Position numbers and translations under genes: made by a program
Notes under the pieces: model-generated
Database searches by the model: none
What the model was told of the DNA's origin: nothing
The model's input: only the letters and a program-made list of their open reading frames with translations
Assembly: GCA_019894655.1 (NCBI GenBank)
Contig: JAGXNZ010000125.1
Span: 1 to 6,059, forward strand
Direction: 5' to 3'
Source: Promethearchaeota archaeon
Lineage (GTDB): Archaea; Asgardarchaeota; Lokiarchaeia; Sigynarchaeales; SOKP01
DNA: 6,059 nt
In this document: in pieces, positions 5,164-6,059 of the stretch
How the letters are laid out: each line of letters begins with the position of its first letter
How positions within the stretch are numbered: the first letter of the stretch is position 1

Positions 5164-6059
5164 TTGCCTAGTCCTAAAAAACCTAAGAAAAAAACTCCTG
5201 CGGATGAAAAGCAAAAATCTCTTTTTTCGTTTGCAGATAAGTTTGAAGCTGATAAAGAAGAAAAAAGCATTGGTATAACAAAAGAAGAAAAAAAAGAACC
5301 TAAAGATCGATTAAAAACCCAAATACCTCTTAAAACAGAAGATATAAAAGAAGAAATAAAAGTTAAAGAAGAACCTGCACTAAATATAGTTCCAAAGAAA
5401 ACTTATTTTAAAAGTAATGGTAAACCCTTTGGCTTAAAAGAGGATGGCATACAACTGCAAGTTATTAATAGGGAATCTGTTAGTTCGAAATATATACGTT
5501 ACCTAATCGAAAAAGGAGAAATCGTAGAAAATTTAGATAGAGGTTTGCTTTTAGATGTAGATTATGATGGTGGATTAAATAAAGCATATTGTAAATTTTA
5601 CGATTTGGACACCGACGAGATAAAAATATGGATTGATACTACAAACCACGAGCCTTATTGTTTGAGTAAAGAACCAATTTCAATACTTGAACAATTAAAT
5701 TATACAGATAAAGCGGGAAAAAGAAATAAACTAGTAGATTTCGAGGGTTTTAAAAGGTTTGAAGAAATAAAGCGATTTGAATTGCTAACTGACAAAGAAA
5801 TACCTATGACGAGGATATTTGGGAAAACTCCCATAGACATAGGAGGATATGGACTGAATATTAAAAATATTCTAGCTGAAAACGAGAAAAAAGCGTGGGA
5901 AGCAGATATTCGATACCATTTAAATTACGTTTTGGATCGACAGTTAATCCCAGGACTTATTTACCGTATTAATAGCAGTAAACTTGAAAAAATCGATTTT
6001 AAAGAAAGTTCTGAAGAAACTAAAAAATTAACAGACGAATTAAGAACTCTGTTTAAAGA
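5164..6059 (+). CDS. family-B replicative DNA polymerase, PolB1 type (N-terminal 298 residues; C-terminus outside window)
   Basis: This is the N-terminal part of the archaeal replicative DNA polymerase. Recognisable PolB segments are RGLLLDVDYDG (126-136), AYCKFYDLDTDEIKIW (141-156), TTNHEPYC (159-166, matching the NTGHKPYF/C motif of PolB1), IPMTRIFGKTP (213-223), AWEADIRYHLNYVLDRQLIPG (244-264). These belong to the uracil-reading N-terminal domain. The 3'-5' exonuclease and polymerase motifs lie past the right edge. Residues 1-80 are a Lys/Glu-rich, probably disordered extension holding a PIP-box-like QKSLFSFA (17-24), comparable to the QLTLFDI opening of Sulfolobus PolB1, for binding the PCNA clamp. 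The reading frame has no early ATG. After an in-frame TAA at 5134 the only candidates are TTG at 5152 and TTG at 5164. I prefer 5164, which starts just before the basic PSPKKPKKK run, but there is no clear SD to decide. Confidence 0.93.
   Translation, partial: MPSPKKPKKKTPADEKQKSLFSFADKFEADKEEKSIGITKEEKKEPKDRLKTQIPLKTEDIKEEIKVKEEPALNIVPKKTYFKSNGKPFGLKEDGIQLQVINRESVSSKYIRYLIEKGEIVENLDRGLLLDVDYDGGLNKAYCKFYDLDTDEIKIWIDTTNHEPYCLSKEPISILEQLNYTDKAGKRNKLVDFEGFKRFEEIKRFELLTDKEIPMTRIFGKTPIDIGGYGLNIKNILAENEKKAWEADIRYHLNYVLDRQLIPGLIYRINSSKLEKIDFKESSEETKKLTDELRTLFK

Noticed and set aside
1..6059. Mobile elements, CRISPR arrays, toxin-antitoxin or defence genes
   Set aside because: No transposase, integrase, terminal repeats, regular repeat-spacer units or defence motifs were seen on either strand.

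Overview
The window reads as a piece of an AT-rich archaeal chromosome. The main evidence is a family-B replicative DNA polymerase N-terminus of the archaeal PolB1 type, a tRNA-Thr(UGU) split by a short intron that fits an archaeal bulge-helix-bulge splice site, an archaeal-looking TATA box at the right distance from that tRNA, and a UPF0251/DUF134 DNA-binding protein. I suspect an Asgard or TACK-type lineage from the PolB and the winged-helix ferredoxin protein. The sequence alone does not prove this.

Layout from left to right: (1) the N-terminal half of a class I/II aminotransferase, most like LL-diaminopimelate aminotransferase, on the minus strand and running off the left edge. (2) A 227-bp AT-rich divergent intergenic region. 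(3) A DUF134 DNA-binding protein with a C-terminal zinc ribbon, plus strand. (4) After 130 bp containing an interrupted inverted repeat, a multi-cluster Fe-S protein with a winged-helix-like N-terminus, plus strand. (5) An 85-bp convergent gap with a hairpin plus T-run terminator serving the minus strand. (6) A 530-residue alkaline-phosphatase-superfamily phosphodiesterase with no signal peptide, minus strand. (7) An intron-containing tRNA-Thr on the minus strand with its own TATA box. (8) A 115-residue acidic helical protein of unknown function, plus strand, followed by a T-rich terminator-like tract. (9) The N-terminal 298 residues of DNA polymerase B, plus strand, starting at a non-ATG codon and running off the right edge.

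The genes do not form one pathway. They look like ordinary housekeeping and redox or regulatory genes in mostly separate transcription units. The closest functional pairing is the DUF134 protein with the Fe-S protein, which are co-directional and whose putative DNA-binding domains suggest a link, but this is inference. No mobile element, CRISPR array or defence system is visible. The items most worth a second look are the tRNA intron at the unusual position 30/31, the cysteine-crowded Fe-S protein, the PIP-box-like motif in the PolB N-terminal extension, and the unrecognised small protein beside polB.
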